Position numbers and translations under genes: made by a program. DNA of 64,000 nucleotides from DATATV01 sp036268615 (GTDB lineage: Bacteria; Actinomycetota; Actinomycetes; Mycobacteriales; Pseudonocardiaceae), in the NCBI GenBank assembly GCA_036268615.1, contig DATATV010000039.1, positions 172,653-236,652 on the forward strand, given 5' to 3'. The notes under the pieces are model-generated. The model was not told where the DNA came from, made no database searches, and saw only the letters and a list, made by a program, of their open reading frames with translations. The first letter of the stretch is position 1; each line of letters begins with the position of its first letter. Shown here one piece after another: positions 47,730-56,827 of this stretch.

Positions 47730-48742
47730 CACCACACCTCCCTGGTCCAGGACCGCACCAACAGCCGGATGTACTGCGCGGTCACCACGATGATGATCAG
47801 GATCATCAGCACCGACACGGCCGCGGCCACCCCGTAGTGGTGGCCGGAGATCCCGTCCAGGTACTGCAGCACCGACAGAGTGGTGCTGCCCTCGTCGGGA
47901 CCGCCCTGACGGATCGCCCAGACCTGGGTGAACACCTTGAAGTCCCACAGAACCTCAAGGAACATGGTGATCAACACGATCGGCCGCAGCGCGGGCCAGG
48001 TGACCGAGCGGAACGTCTGCCAGCCGGTGGCGCCGTCGATCCCGGCCGCCTCGTAGAGCTCGGTCGGCACGGTCAGCAGGCCGGCGTAGAGGGTGAACGC
48101 CGCGAACGGCACGCCCTGCCAGGCGATCAGGAGCACGATGATCGCCATCGTGGAGAAGCCGGTGCTGAACCAGTCGTAACCGGTGAAACCGTGGAACCCC
48201 AGGTCGATCAGGGTCTTGTTGAGGATTCCGTAGTTCTGGTCGAAGATCCACTGGAACACCGTGGTGGCCGCGATGATCGGCATTGCCCAGGCCAGCAGCA
48301 GGCTGACCTGCAACACCACCCGGATCACCCGGTTCGCGTGCCGCATCAGCTGCGCGGTGGCCAGGCCACCGAGCATGATCGCCAGCACACACGCGACGGT
48401 GAACACCAGCGTGCGCACGACGATCGTCCAGAAGTCCGGATCGGAGAGCACCGCCTGGTAGTTGGCGAATCCGGTCCACACCGTCTGGTGCTGGATCAGC
48501 TGCGCCAGATCCAGTTTCTGGAAGCTGGTCAGCACCACCGAGACGATCGGGTAGCCGAGCAGCACGAGAATGGCCAGCACGGCCGGGGCGAGCAGCAGGT
48601 AGGGCAGTACCTGCCAGCGTGATCGGGCCGGCCGCCGGTTGCCCCGACGGCCGGCGACCGACCCGCGACGCTGGTTCCGCGACGCCGGGGTGGTGTTCCG
48701 CCCCGGCGCCGCGGTGTCAGTTGGGATGGTCATCCCGGTCAT
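47729..48742 (-). CDS. dasB: DasB-like sugar ABC transporter permease
   Basis: A 337-residue permease. A basic cytoplasmic N-terminus of about 45 residues is followed by six membrane segments, the first at LLLAPAVLAILVLLGYPIV. The EAA-type loop is ELYEAAGIDGATGWQTFRSV. It pairs with DasC. The ATG at 48742 starts 10 bases after the dasA stop; an ATG at 48733 is possible. Confidence 0.88.
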   Translation of the reverse strand: MTGMTIPTDTAAPGRNTTPASRNQRRGSVAGRRGNRRPARSRWQVLPYLLLAPAVLAILVLLGYPIVSVVLTSFQKLDLAQLIQHQTVWTGFANYQAVLSDPDFWTIVVRTLVFTVACVLAIMLGGLATAQLMRHANRVIRVVLQVSLLLAWAMPIIAATTVFQWIFDQNYGILNKTLIDLGFHGFTGYDWFSTGFSTMAIIVLLIAWQGVPFAAFTLYAGLLTVPTELYEAAGIDGATGWQTFRSVTWPALRPIVLITMFLEVLWDFKVFTQVWAIRQGGPDEGSTTLSVLQYLDGISGHHYGVAAAVSVLMILIIIVVTAQYIRLLVRSWTREVW

Positions 48743-48752
48743 ATTCGCCGAC

Positions 48753-50120
48753 TCAGCTACTCGACGTGAGAATCTTGGTCAGCTGCGTGTTCGCGTCACC
48801 GGCCGCCGCGGCGACCGTCTTCTGACCCGAGAGCACCGAGGTCAGCATCGACTTCAGCGGGTTCTCGCCGTTCTCGACGGTGGCCCAGTTCGGCGTGATC
48901 GGGGTGACCTTGCCACCGGCCGAGGCGGCCTTGGCCATCGCGGCGCCGACCACGTTCGCGTCCAGTGCGCTGGTGTCGGTGGAGGTGCCCGGCACCGAAC
49001 CACCGGCGGCCAGCTGGGTCTGGTACTTGGCCGAGCTCAGCAGCTGCAGGTAGGCCTCGGCAGCGGTCTGGTTGGCGCTGCCGGCGGCGATACCCAGGTC
49101 CGAACCGCCCAGGAACACCGGCGCGGTCTTGCCCGCGGTGGCCGAGGGGATCGGGAAGGCGCCCAGCTGACTGCTCAGCGCGGGGGCGTCGGTGACCACA
49201 CCGGCCTCCTCCCACGGCAGGCCGATCATCATCGCCACGTGGCCGCCACCCTGGGCGAACACGTCCGACTGGGCCGGGGTGGCCTCGTCGGTGTCCTTGG
49301 GCGCTTTGGTGCCCGAGGCCTGGTAGAGCTGCTGGTAGAACTTGATGCCGGCCTGCGCCTGCGGCGTGTTCAGCGCGCCCTGCCAGTGCCCGCCGTTGTC
49401 GGTGGCCACGTCACCGCCGGCGTCCCAGATGAACGACAGCAGGGTGTACCACTCCTGGCCGGGCAGGTAGAGCGACTGGAAGCTGGGGTCGGTCGCGTAG
49501 GCGGTGCGCAGCTTGCTGATGTCGGAGAGCCACTCCGCGTTCGAGGTCGGCGTGCTGGTGATGCCCGCCTTGGCGAACATGTCCTTGCGGTAGATGACCG
49601 TGCGGTTGGCCGCGTAGAACGGCATCGCGTACTGCTTGCCCTGCCACGCGCCGGAGACCGTCAGGCCCGAGAGCCACTGCTTGCAGTTGAACGCGTTGTC
49701 GATCGAGGTCATGTCCATCAGCGCGCCGGACTGGGCGTACTGGACGGCCTGGGTGTTGCCCAGCTCCACCACATCGGGCGGGTTGCTGCTGCTCAGGGCC
49801 TTGGCGAGCTTGTCGCCGATGCCGTCCCACTCCTGCACCTGGTAGTTGACCTTCCAACCCGGGTGCGACTGCTCGAACTCGGCGTTGAGCTGGTCGGTCA
49901 GCGTCTTGGGGGCGGAGCCGTCCATCAGCCACACGGTCAGCGTGTGATTACCGCTGGGCACGCTGGCCAGGGTGGGGCTGCCACCGCAGGCCGGCACGCC
50001 GGAGCTGTTGGTGCTGCCGCTGGCGGCATCCGAGGAGCTCGAACCGCCACTGCTGCTGCACCCGGCCACGGCCAGCGCTGCGCTCATCGCGCAAACGGTT
50101 AAGAGGGTCGCACGCTTCAT
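48753..50120 (-). CDS. dasA: DasA-like sugar-binding lipoprotein
   Basis: A 455-residue extracellular solute-binding protein of the importer. A signal peptide ends in lipobox AVAGC (Cys near residue 21), followed by a Ser/Gly-rich linker and a two-lobed binding domain with HTLTVWLMDGSAP, VVELGNTQAVQYA and EEAGVVTDAP. By homology and context it binds chitobiose or N-acetylglucosamine. Two dre sites lie upstream. It is the first gene of dasABC. Confidence 0.9.
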   Translation of the reverse strand: MKRATLLTVCAMSAALAVAGCSSSGGSSSSDAASGSTNSSGVPACGGSPTLASVPSGNHTLTVWLMDGSAPKTLTDQLNAEFEQSHPGWKVNYQVQEWDGIGDKLAKALSSSNPPDVVELGNTQAVQYAQSGALMDMTSIDNAFNCKQWLSGLTVSGAWQGKQYAMPFYAANRTVIYRKDMFAKAGITSTPTSNAEWLSDISKLRTAYATDPSFQSLYLPGQEWYTLLSFIWDAGGDVATDNGGHWQGALNTPQAQAGIKFYQQLYQASGTKAPKDTDEATPAQSDVFAQGGGHVAMMIGLPWEEAGVVTDAPALSSQLGAFPIPSATAGKTAPVFLGGSDLGIAAGSANQTAAEAYLQLLSSAKYQTQLAAGGSVPGTSTDTSALDANVVGAAMAKAASAGGKVTPITPNWATVENGENPLKSMLTSVLSGQKTVAAAAGDANTQLTKILTSSS

Positions 50121-50163
50121 AGCGTTGTCCTTGTCGTTCTACGCCGGCTCGGGGACCGGTCGA

Positions 50164-50179
50164 ACTGGTTTAGACCATT
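50164..50179. promoter_or_regulatory. DasR operator (dre 1) upstream of dasA
   Basis: ACTGGTTTAGACCATT differs from the dre core TGGTCTAGACCA at one base. It ends about 44 bases before the dasA start. Confidence 0.75.
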
Positions 50180-50188
50180 GCGGACCAG

Positions 50189-50204
50189 AGTGGTCCACAC
50201 CACA
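50189..50204. promoter_or_regulatory. second DasR-like operator upstream of dasA
   Basis: AGTGGTCCACACCACA keeps the TGGT and ACCA arms around CCAC. It begins nine bases after the first site, so two DasR dimers may bind side by side. Confidence 0.55.
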
Positions 50205-50433
50205 TGACGTGTCAAGCACGAGAGGGACTCGAAGTTGAGATGGTGGCCCCGGCGCGTGGTCGGCAGTACCCCATGGCGTTGCCGGCGCGTTGCTTCGGTG
50301 TTGCCCGGCCTTGCCGGATCGACGTGGGTCCAGGAGTATCTGCCGGTCTGCGGGTTGGAGGTTTCTGCGGGGTGTTAACGCGGGAAAATCCTCCGACAGG
50401 GCATCCTTGACAAGGACACGTAAGGAGGGTGCC

Positions 50434-51192
50434 ATGCTGGAAACGTCGTCGGTCGGTGGTGCTGAACCCGCGGCGCGCGCACGCGTGCAGCGCGAGCCGA
50501 AGTACTGGGGGCTCAAGCGGCATTTGCTCGATCTGCTCCGGTCCATGCCGCCGGGTTCACCGATCCCGACGGAACGGTCACTGGCCGCGGATTTCGACGT
50601 GTCCAGGACGACGGTGCGGCAGGCGCTGGCCGAGCTGACCGTCGAGGGCCGGCTGCTGCGGGTGCAGGGCAAGGGCACGTTCGCCGCCGAGCCCAAGGTC
50701 GCCCAGCGGCTCCAGCTGTCCTCCTACACCGAGGACATGCGCGCCCAGGGCCGCCAGCCGTCCTCGAAGCTGCTGGAGATCGCCGAGGACCCGGCCGACC
50801 CGGAGCTCTCCCAGCTGCTGGGCGTGCGGGTGGGCGCGAAGGTGCTGCGGCTGCACCGGCTGCGGCTGGCCGACGGCGAGCCGATGGCGCTGGAGACGAC
50901 ACACCTGCCGACCAGCCGGTTCCGCGGCCTGCGCCGCTACGTCACCGCGGGCGGCTCGCTCTACCAGGTGCTGCGCGAGCGCTACGGGGTGGAGATGGGT
51001 CACGCCGAGGAGACCATCGAGACCGCGCTGGCCAGCCCGGACGAGGCGGAGCAGCTGGGCGCGGACGTCGGGTTGCCGATGCTGCTGCTGTCCCGGCACT
51101 CGTTCGACACCGAGGGCACGCCGGTGGAGTGGGTGCGCTCGGTCTACCGGGGCGACCGGTACAAGTTCGTCGCCACGCTGAACCGACCCTGA
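50434..51192 (+). CDS. dasR: GntR/HutC-family regulator DasR
   Basis: A 252-residue regulator. The winged helix (about residues 20-85: IPTERSLAADFDVSRTTVRQAL, then GRLLRVQGKGTFAA) is followed by a UTRA effector domain. DasR represses chitin and N-acetylglucosamine genes and is released by GlcN-6-P. The match is by sequence pattern and by divergence from dasABC with dre sites between. A perfect TAAGGAGG precedes the ATG. A dasR-dasABC gene pair and five dre-like sites in the window support the name. Confidence 0.9.
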   Translation: MLETSSVGGAEPAARARVQREPKYWGLKRHLLDLLRSMPPGSPIPTERSLAADFDVSRTTVRQALAELTVEGRLLRVQGKGTFAAEPKVAQRLQLSSYTEDMRAQGRQPSSKLLEIAEDPADPELSQLLGVRVGAKVLRLHRLRLADGEPMALETTHLPTSRFRGLRRYVTAGGSLYQVLRERYGVEMGHAEETIETALASPDEAEQLGADVGLPMLLLSRHSFDTEGTPVEWVRSVYRGDRYKFVATLNRP

Positions 51193-51200
51193 GGGGGCCC

Positions 51201-51227
51201 GGGGTGCGCGACCGGTCCGCGCACCCC
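51201..51227. terminator. 9-bp bidirectional hairpin after dasR
   Basis: GGGGTGCGC and GCGCACCCC enclose nine bases, eight bases after the dasR stop and eight bases before the stop of the convergent dehydratase gene. Confidence 0.75.
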
Positions 51228-51234
51228 GCCCGGC

Positions 51235-52197
51235 TCAGCGCCCGTCCGTGGCCAGCAGTTGGCCCAGCAGCGCCGGATCGATGTTGCCTCCGGAGATCAG
51301 CGCGACCGTCCGTCCCGCCGGCAGTTCGCTCGCCCGGTGCAGGTAGGCGGCCGGGGCCACCGCCCCGGACGGTTCGGCGACCAGCCGGGACCGCCGCGCC
51401 AGCAGGGTGATGGTCGAGTGGATCTCCGCCTCGCTGACGGTCAGGATGCCCTCCAGCGTCGCCCGCAGGTGCGCGAAGGTCAGCTCGGACGGCTCGGCCC
51501 GCAGCCCGTCGGCCGAGGTGCGCACCCGCTGGTCGGCCGGCCAGTGCACGAGTTCGCCGGCCTGCCAGCTGTCCCGGGTGTCTGCCGCGAGCTCCGGCTC
51601 GACGCCGAACACCGCCGCGTTCGGGCAGAGCGCCCTGATCGCGACGCCGATCCCGGCGGCCAGCCCGCCGCCGCTGACCGGCACGAGCACCACGTCCACG
51701 TCGGGCCGGTCCTCGGCGATCTCCAGCCCGATGGTGCCCTGCCCGGCGATCACGTCCGGGTGGTCGAACGGCGGAACCAGGGTGGCGCCGGTCTCCTCGA
51801 CCAGCTTGTGGGCGACCGCCTCCCGCTGGTCCAGCGGGACGAGCACGACTTCGGCACCCAGCGCACGGGTGCCCTCCACCTTCAGCGCGGGCGCGGTGTC
51901 GTCGATGACGATCGTCGCCCGCACCCCGGCGGCCCGGGCCGCGTACGCCACCGCCTGCGCGTGGTTGCCACTGGAGTAGGCGACCACGCCCCTGGTCCGC
52001 GCGGCCGCCGTCAGGCTGGCCAGCGCGTTGTGCGCGCCGCGCACCTTGAACGCGCCGATCGCCTGCAGGTTCTCGGGTTTCAACCACAGCGGACGGTCCT
52101 CGTCGGCCCACAGGCAGGGCACCAGCGGGGTCCGCACCACCGCGCCGCGCATCCGGTCGGCCGCCGCCCGGATGTCCTCGATCGTCACCAGTCGCAT
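51235..52197 (-). CDS. threonine/serine dehydratase (PLP, fold type II)
   Basis: A 320-residue PLP enzyme that deaminates threonine or serine. The PLP lysine is in GAFKVRGAHNA, the phosphate-binding loop is VSGGGLAAG, and the substrate loop SSGNHAQA is present. The chain ends soon after the catalytic domain, without the C-terminal ACT-like regulatory domain of biosynthetic IlvA, so it is a short catabolic-type enzyme; serine/threonine racemase activity is possible. ATG at 52197 is preferred to a longer frame. Confidence 0.85.
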   Translation of the reverse strand: MRLVTIEDIRAAADRMRGAVVRTPLVPCLWADEDRPLWLKPENLQAIGAFKVRGAHNALASLTAAARTRGVVAYSSGNHAQAVAYAARAAGVRATIVIDDTAPALKVEGTRALGAEVVLVPLDQREAVAHKLVEETGATLVPPFDHPDVIAGQGTIGLEIAEDRPDVDVVLVPVSGGGLAAGIGVAIRALCPNAAVFGVEPELAADTRDSWQAGELVHWPADQRVRTSADGLRAEPSELTFAHLRATLEGILTVSEAEIHSTITLLARRSRLVAEPSGAVAPAAYLHRASELPAGRTVALISGGNIDPALLGQLLATDGR

Positions 52198-52364
52198 GAC
52201 CAGATCATGCCCGTCGGCGGCACCGGTGACCAGTATGTATATCCACAATGGACGGTCTGGATTGGTGTTCCTGCTCACCATCGGCCAACCAGCGGAGTCG
52301 CCGAGCCGTCCACCACGTTGACAGTGACGGAAGTCCGCTCGCCCACCAGCGCCCATTGAGGACC

Positions 52365-53129
52365 ATGACCGAGGAGAAGAAGAACAACAACAAGACCGAA
52401 ATCCGGCCCACGCAACTCATCGCGGGTGCACTGGCCGCGATCACGGCCGCGTTCCTGGGTTCCCGGATCGGTGTCGGCGGCACGATCGCCGGGGCGGGTG
52501 TCGCGAGTGCCGTGACCACCGTGGGTTCGGCGCTGTACCAACGCTCCCTTGAACGAACCCGCGAGACGCTGCGGTCCAAGGTCTCCTCGGTCCGCAACGT
52601 CGAGGCACGGGCCGCGAACGCGCGCACCACGATCGTCCGACCGGTCCGGCGCCCGGACGACCAGACCACCCGGATGCTGCGTCCGGTGTCTCCGCCGACC
52701 GGGACCGTGTCCCCACCCAGGGACGACAAGCCCTGGTGGCGGCGGTGGCAGGTGCTCGCCGGCCTCACCGCCGGCATGTTCCTGCTGGGCATGGCGGTGG
52801 TCACCGGGGTGGAACTGCTGCACGGCGGCCCGATCTCCGGCGGCAGCGCGGGCACCACGGTCGGCAGCCTGTTCGGCGAGCCAACTCAGCGGACGCAACC
52901 GGCCGACCCGACGACGCCGACCACCGGCAGCAGCACGCCGACCAGCACCGCGCCGACCAGCACGGCGGCGACGCCGACCCCGAGCAGCTCGACCACGGTC
53001 GCCCCGAGCACGTCCGCGCAACCCGGCGAGACGACGAACCCGACCACCACTCAGCCGACGGGAGTGACGCCAACCACCACCCCGCCGCCGGTGACGGTCA
53101 CGTCGGGTCAGAATCCTCCTGGGCGCTGA
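52365..53129 (+). CDS. membrane protein with Thr/Pro-rich extracellular tail
   Basis: A 254-residue protein of unknown function. Features in order are a charged start (MTEEKKNNNK), a glycine-rich hydrophobic stretch (about residues 18-45: GALAAITAAFLGSRIGVGGT) and a basic region with RTRETLRSKV. Then come KPWWRRWQ, a membrane segment (about 127-145) and a long Thr/Ser/Pro tail of about 90 residues, likely outside the cell. ATG at 52365 is chosen. It is convergent with thiE; a copy of the 53-bp repeat element lies between the two stops. Confidence 0.65.
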   Translation: MTEEKKNNNKTEIRPTQLIAGALAAITAAFLGSRIGVGGTIAGAGVASAVTTVGSALYQRSLERTRETLRSKVSSVRNVEARAANARTTIVRPVRRPDDQTTRMLRPVSPPTGTVSPPRDDKPWWRRWQVLAGLTAGMFLLGMAVVTGVELLHGGPISGGSAGTTVGSLFGEPTQRTQPADPTTPTTGSSTPTSTAPTSTAATPTPSSSTTVAPSTSAQPGETTNPTTTQPTGVTPTTTPPPVTVTSGQNPPGR

Positions 53130-53137
53130 GCCGTCGG

Positions 53138-53191
53138 ATCGGCGAAGGGTCGCTTCGCTCCTGGTCCTCCCGTGCCGCTGGCGCGGCAGGA
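53138..53191 (+). repeat. 53-bp dispersed hairpin element, copy 1
   Basis: The element holds two hairpins. The first is GCGAAG-GGTCG-CTTCGC. The second is TGCCGC-TGGC-GCGGCA inside an outer GGTCC/GGACC stem. Copy 2 at 63779-63832 is on the other strand and differs only by two changes that keep the inner stem paired. It lies between convergent genes and may serve as terminator. Confidence 0.75.
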
Positions 53192-53193
53192 CC

Positions 53194-53850
53194 TCACCGT
53201 AGCTGTGCGGCGAAGCCGGCTGCCGCCTCCCGCGGGTCCTCGGCCTCGGTGATCGCCCGGACCACCACCACCCGCCGCGCGCCGGCAGCCAGCACCTCAG
53301 CCAGCCGACCGGCGTCGATCCCGCCGATCGCGAACCACGGCCGCTCCGCCTGAGCGGCGTGCCGCACCAGGTCGAGCCCGGGCGCCGGCCGGCCCGGCTT
53401 GGTCGGTGTCGGCCAGCACGGCCCGACACAGAAGTAGTCGACGCCCGGCTCGGCCGCGGCCGAGTCCGCCTCGGCCACCGCGTGCGTGGACCGGCCGACG
53501 ACCATCTCGTCGCCGACGATCCGCCGGGCGATCGGCACCGGCAGGTCGTCCTGGCCGAGGTGCAGCACGTGCGCCCCGGCGGCCAGCGCGATGTCCGCCC
53601 GGTCGTTCACCGACAGCAGCGCGCCGTGCCGGGCACACGCCTCGGCGAGCACTTCGAGTGCGGCGAGCTCCTGGCGCGCCTCCAGTTCCGGTGCGCCCTT
53701 GTCGCGCAGCTGAATGATGTCCACCCCGCCGGCGAGCGCCGCGTCGGCGAACTCGGCGAGGTCACCGCGGTCCCGGCGGGCGTCCGTGCACAGGTACAGC
53801 CGTGCGTCCGCCAACCGCTGCCTGATCCAGTTTCCGTCTGCTCCCGGCAC
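53194..53850 (-). CDS. thiE: thiamine-phosphate synthase
   Basis: A 218-residue TIM-barrel enzyme joining HMP-PP and thiazole phosphate to thiamine phosphate. Motifs are IIQLRDKGAPE, LSVNDRADIA, VLHLGQDDLP, FCVGPCWPTPTK and FAIGGIDAGRL. Length is typical. It is divergent from the TPP riboswitch that leads thiOSG, and does not itself show a riboswitch. Confidence 0.92.
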   Translation of the reverse strand: MPGADGNWIRQRLADARLYLCTDARRDRGDLAEFADAALAGGVDIIQLRDKGAPELEARQELAALEVLAEACARHGALLSVNDRADIALAAGAHVLHLGQDDLPVPIARRIVGDEMVVGRSTHAVAEADSAAAEPGVDYFCVGPCWPTPTKPGRPAPGLDLVRHAAQAERPWFAIGGIDAGRLAEVLAAGARRVVVVRAITEAEDPREAAAGFAAQLR

Positions 53851-53899
53851 GCAGCCAAGCTACCTGCCGGCGGACGCTGCGCTACCGTGGGCAGTGGTC

Positions 53900-54011
53900 C
53901 GCACGGGAGTCCGGAGGAACCGGGCTGAGAGGGGGCTGCCGCGGGTGGTGCAGGTCACCGCCGGGCGCCGCCCCGACCGTCGAACCTGATCCGGATCATG
54001 CCGGCGCAGGG
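53900..54011 (+). promoter_or_regulatory. TPP riboswitch (THI element) upstream of thiO
   Basis: The conserved TPP-aptamer parts are present in order: CGGGAG-type P1/P2 start, GGGCTGAGAGGG (the CTGAGA bulge), and CCTGATCCGGATCATGCCGGCG near the end. It ends 14 bases before the ATG of thiO, where a ribosome site could be hidden by the aptamer, so translation control is likely. Confidence 0.9.
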
Positions 54012-54024
54012 AGCGAGAGTGCAG

Positions 54025-55128
54025 ATGAGAGTCACCGTGGTGGGCGCGGGCGTGATCGGTGCGTCGATCGCGTTGCGGGCGGCCCGGTCGGGCGCCCAGG
54101 TCACCGTTGTCGATCCCAAGCCGAGGTCGGGCTCGTCCTGGGTGGCCGGCGGCATGCTGGCCCCGGTTACCGAGGCGTGGCCGGGCGAGGAGTCGCTGCT
54201 GGAACTCGGCAGGGCCGGCCTGGACCGCTGGCCGGAGTTCGCCGCCGAGCTGCGTGAGCTCGGCCACGACCCGGGCCTGCGCACCGAGGGCACGCTGGTG
54301 GCCGCCGTCGACTCCGCCGACCGCACCGAACTCAACACCCTCGCCGACTTCCTCGCCGCCCTCGGCCGACCCGCCGAAGCGCTCACCGGCCGCCAACTCC
54401 GCGCCCGGGAACCGAGCATCGGCACATCTGTCCGAAGTGGACTGTCAGTTCCCGGTGACCTCGCGGTGGACAACCGGCAACTGCTCGACGCGCTGCTCGC
54501 CGCGCTCACCGACCACGGCGTCACACTCCGCCGGACCCCCGCCACCGCCGTCCGGCCGGGCACGGTCGACCTCGCCGACGGCAGCCGGCTCGACGCCGAC
54601 GTGGTGGTGATCGCGGCCGGCGCTTGGAGCGGCGCCCTGCACCCGGCGCTGGCGTCACTGATCCGCCCGGTCAAGGGTGAGATCGTCCGGTTGCGCGCCC
54701 GCCCCGGCTCGCTGCCGCCACCGAGCCGCACGGTTCGCGGCCTGGTCGAGGGCCGGCACGTCTACCTGGTGCCGCGCGACGAGGGACAGCTCGTGGTCGG
54801 CGCGACCCAGTACGAGGCCGGCTTCGAACCAGGCCCCCGGGTGGCCGGCGTGCGCGACCTGCTTGCCGACGCCGAACGCCTGCTGCCCGGTCTCGCCGAC
54901 TACGAACTTGTCGAGTGCGCCGCGAGCTTCAGACCGGGCACCCCGGACAATTTGCCGGTGATCCGCTGGCTGGAACCGGGCGTGCTGGCCGCGACCGGAC
55001 ACGGCCGCAACGGCATGTTGCTCGCGCCGATCACCGCAGAACTCGTCGCCGACCTGCTCGCCGACGGGTCCACGGCACCGGCGCCACCCGTGTCATCCAT
55101 GTCGTCGTCCACGGGGAGGGACCGATGA
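54025..55128 (+). CDS. thiO: glycine oxidase ThiO
   Basis: A 367-residue FAD enzyme that oxidises glycine to dehydroglycine for thiazole formation. The FAD-binding start VVGAGVIGASIALRAA is followed by the acid of the Rossmann fold. IRPVKGEIVRLRA and ATGHGRNGMLLAP at the end are typical. The stop overlaps the thiS start by four bases. ATG at 54025 is chosen, just after the riboswitch. Confidence 0.9.
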   Translation: MRVTVVGAGVIGASIALRAARSGAQVTVVDPKPRSGSSWVAGGMLAPVTEAWPGEESLLELGRAGLDRWPEFAAELRELGHDPGLRTEGTLVAAVDSADRTELNTLADFLAALGRPAEALTGRQLRAREPSIGTSVRSGLSVPGDLAVDNRQLLDALLAALTDHGVTLRRTPATAVRPGTVDLADGSRLDADVVVIAAGAWSGALHPALASLIRPVKGEIVRLRARPGSLPPPSRTVRGLVEGRHVYLVPRDEGQLVVGATQYEAGFEPGPRVAGVRDLLADAERLLPGLADYELVECAASFRPGTPDNLPVIRWLEPGVLAATGHGRNGMLLAPITAELVADLLADGSTAPAPPVSSMSSSTGRDR

Positions 55129-55325
55129 AGGCAATAGTCAACGGCGAGCACTGGGACCTGCCCGACGGTTCGACCGTCTCCGACGTGCTGCGCAGGCTGG
55201 ACGCACCCGCCAGCGGCGTCGCGGTCGCCCGATCGGGTGAGGTGGTCCCCAAGGCCGAGTGGCCGGACACCCCGGTCCGGGACGGCGACGAGATCGAGGT
55301 GCTGACCGCGGTGCAGGGAGGCTGA
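55125..55325 (+). CDS. thiS: sulfur carrier protein ThiS
   Basis: A 66-residue ubiquitin-like carrier ending in the required Gly-Gly (VQGG). It begins MKAIVNGEHWDLPDGSTV. It carries sulfur as a thiocarboxylate to ThiG. The ATG overlaps the thiO stop (ATGA). It fits exactly between thiO and thiG. Confidence 0.93.
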   Translation: MKAIVNGEHWDLPDGSTVSDVLRRLDAPASGVAVARSGEVVPKAEWPDTPVRDGDEIEVLTAVQGG

Positions 55326-55326
55326 C

Positions 55327-56133
55327 ATGAACACCGATACCAACGAGGTCCACCTGACCATGCCGACCGACGAGCCGGCCCCGGACGAGCTGGTCATCGC
55401 CGGTACGGTGTTCGGCTCCCGGCTGGTGATGGGCACCGGCGGCGCGACCAACCTGGCCATCCTGGAGCGGGCGCTGCGCACGTCGGGCACCGAGCTGACC
55501 ACGGTGGCGATGCGCCGGATGGACGCGACCGGCGGCACCGGCGTGCTGGACCTGCTGCGCAGGCTGGGGATCACCCTGCTGCCCAACACCGCGGGCTGCC
55601 GCACGGCCGCCGAGGCGGTGCTCACCGCTCGGCTGGCCCGGGAGGCGCTGGACACCGACTGGGTGAAACTCGAAGTGGTCGCCGACGACCGGACCCTGCT
55701 GCCCGACCCGATCGAACTGCTGGACGCGGCCGAGCAGTTGGTGGACGACGGTTTCACCGTGCTGCCCTACACCAACGACGACCCGGTGCTCGCGCTACGA
55801 CTGGAGGAGGCCGGCTGCGCCGCGGTGATGCCGCTGGGTTCGCCGATCGGCACCGGCCTGGGCATTCGCAATCCGCACAACATCGAACTCATCGTGGCCA
55901 GGGCGGGCGTGCCGGTGATCCTGGACGCCGGGATCGGCACCGCGTCCGACGCCTGTGTGGCGATGGAACTGGGCTGCTCAGCGGTGTTGCTGGCGACCGC
56001 GGTGACCAAGGCGACCGATCCCGCGCTGATGGCGGCGGCGATGCGCGACGGCGTCCGGGCCGGGCGGGCGGCGCGGTTGGCCGGCCGGGTGCCGCAGCGG
56101 TTCTGGGCCCAGGCGTCCAGTCCGCCCCGCTGA
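55327..56133 (+). CDS. thiG: thiazole synthase ThiG
   Basis: A 268-residue TIM barrel that makes the thiazole phosphate moiety of thiamine. The imine-forming lysine is in DWVKLEVVAD. Other marks are GSPIGTG, PNTAGC and DAGIGTASDA. Start one base after the thiS stop. No thiF/moeB-like adenylating gene is in the window. Confidence 0.93.
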   Translation: MNTDTNEVHLTMPTDEPAPDELVIAGTVFGSRLVMGTGGATNLAILERALRTSGTELTTVAMRRMDATGGTGVLDLLRRLGITLLPNTAGCRTAAEAVLTARLAREALDTDWVKLEVVADDRTLLPDPIELLDAAEQLVDDGFTVLPYTNDDPVLALRLEEAGCAAVMPLGSPIGTGLGIRNPHNIELIVARAGVPVILDAGIGTASDACVAMELGCSAVLLATAVTKATDPALMAAAMRDGVRAGRAARLAGRVPQRFWAQASSPPR

Positions 56134-56265
56134 ACCAGTTCGCCCCGCTGAACGCCCCGTTGAACCGTCCGGCACTGAACCATCCGGTGCTCAACCATCG
56201 CCACCGGACCGTTCGCTGTCGAATCAGCTGATGTTGAACGATTCGTGCTGAACCATTCCGGGGTC
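56134..56265 (+). repeat. imperfect GCTGAAC/CCGTTGAACC repeats after thiG
   Basis: About eight irregularly spaced copies of a TGAAC-containing word occur between thiG and the MarR gene, the best being CCCGCTGAAC twice. They may be degenerate microsatellite-like DNA; no hairpin or gene is seen. Confidence 0.35.
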
Positions 56266-56371
56266 TCCGACGTTGTTGGTGTGTTCAGGTCGAGCGGGCC
56301 TGACGGTGGTTTCCGTCGACGCGCGGCATCATGGTGGGAACTGCCGTGTGAACCAAGGAGGCGAATCCGGC

Positions 56372-56827
56372 GTGACAGCGACACGGACCGAGGTGGTCGA
56401 GCATGAGGACACCGCGCGGCTGTACCTCGCGGTGGGCCGGCTGTCCAGATCACTGCGCCGGGTGGGGTCCGGCTCGGCGGAGCTCGGACACGGCGCGGCA
56501 TCCGCGCTGGCCACCTTGGTGAACCACGGCTCGATGCGGCTGGGTGACCTCGCGGCCAAGGAGGCGGTGGCCCCGCCGACGTTGTCCCGGATCGTGTCCA
56601 TGCTGGTCGACGCCGGTTATGTCCGGCGCGAGCCGGACCCGAACGACGGCCGCGCCTTCCTGGTCACGCCGACGGAGGAGGGCGAGCGGATCACCTCCGG
56701 CCTGTACTCCAGCCGGCTGCAGGAGTTGCGCCGTCGGCTCGACCGGCTCACCCCCGAACAGCGCACCGTGCTCACCGAGGCCCTGTCCGCCCTGGAAGCC
56801 CTGGTGATGGAGGAAGACCGCACCTGA
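56372..56827 (+). CDS. MarR-family transcriptional regulator
   Basis: A 151-residue MarR protein. The winged helix includes MRLGDLAAKEAVAPPTLSRIVSMLVDAGYV, and the wing REPDPNDGRAFLVTPTEEG. Helices at both ends form the dimer interface. GTG at 56372 has AAGGAGG ten bases upstream. It precedes the secreted PI-PLC-like gene but no target can be named. Confidence 0.85.
   Translation: MTATRTEVVEHEDTARLYLAVGRLSRSLRRVGSGSAELGHGAASALATLVNHGSMRLGDLAAKEAVAPPTLSRIVSMLVDAGYVRREPDPNDGRAFLVTPTEEGERITSGLYSSRLQELRRRLDRLTPEQRTVLTEALSALEALVMEEDRT

Noticed and set aside
52275..53429. Minus-strand frame of 384 codons opposite the Thr/Pro-rich membrane protein
   Set aside because: Shadow frame; Arg/Gly-rich translation, no start signal, and it overlaps thiE in another frame.
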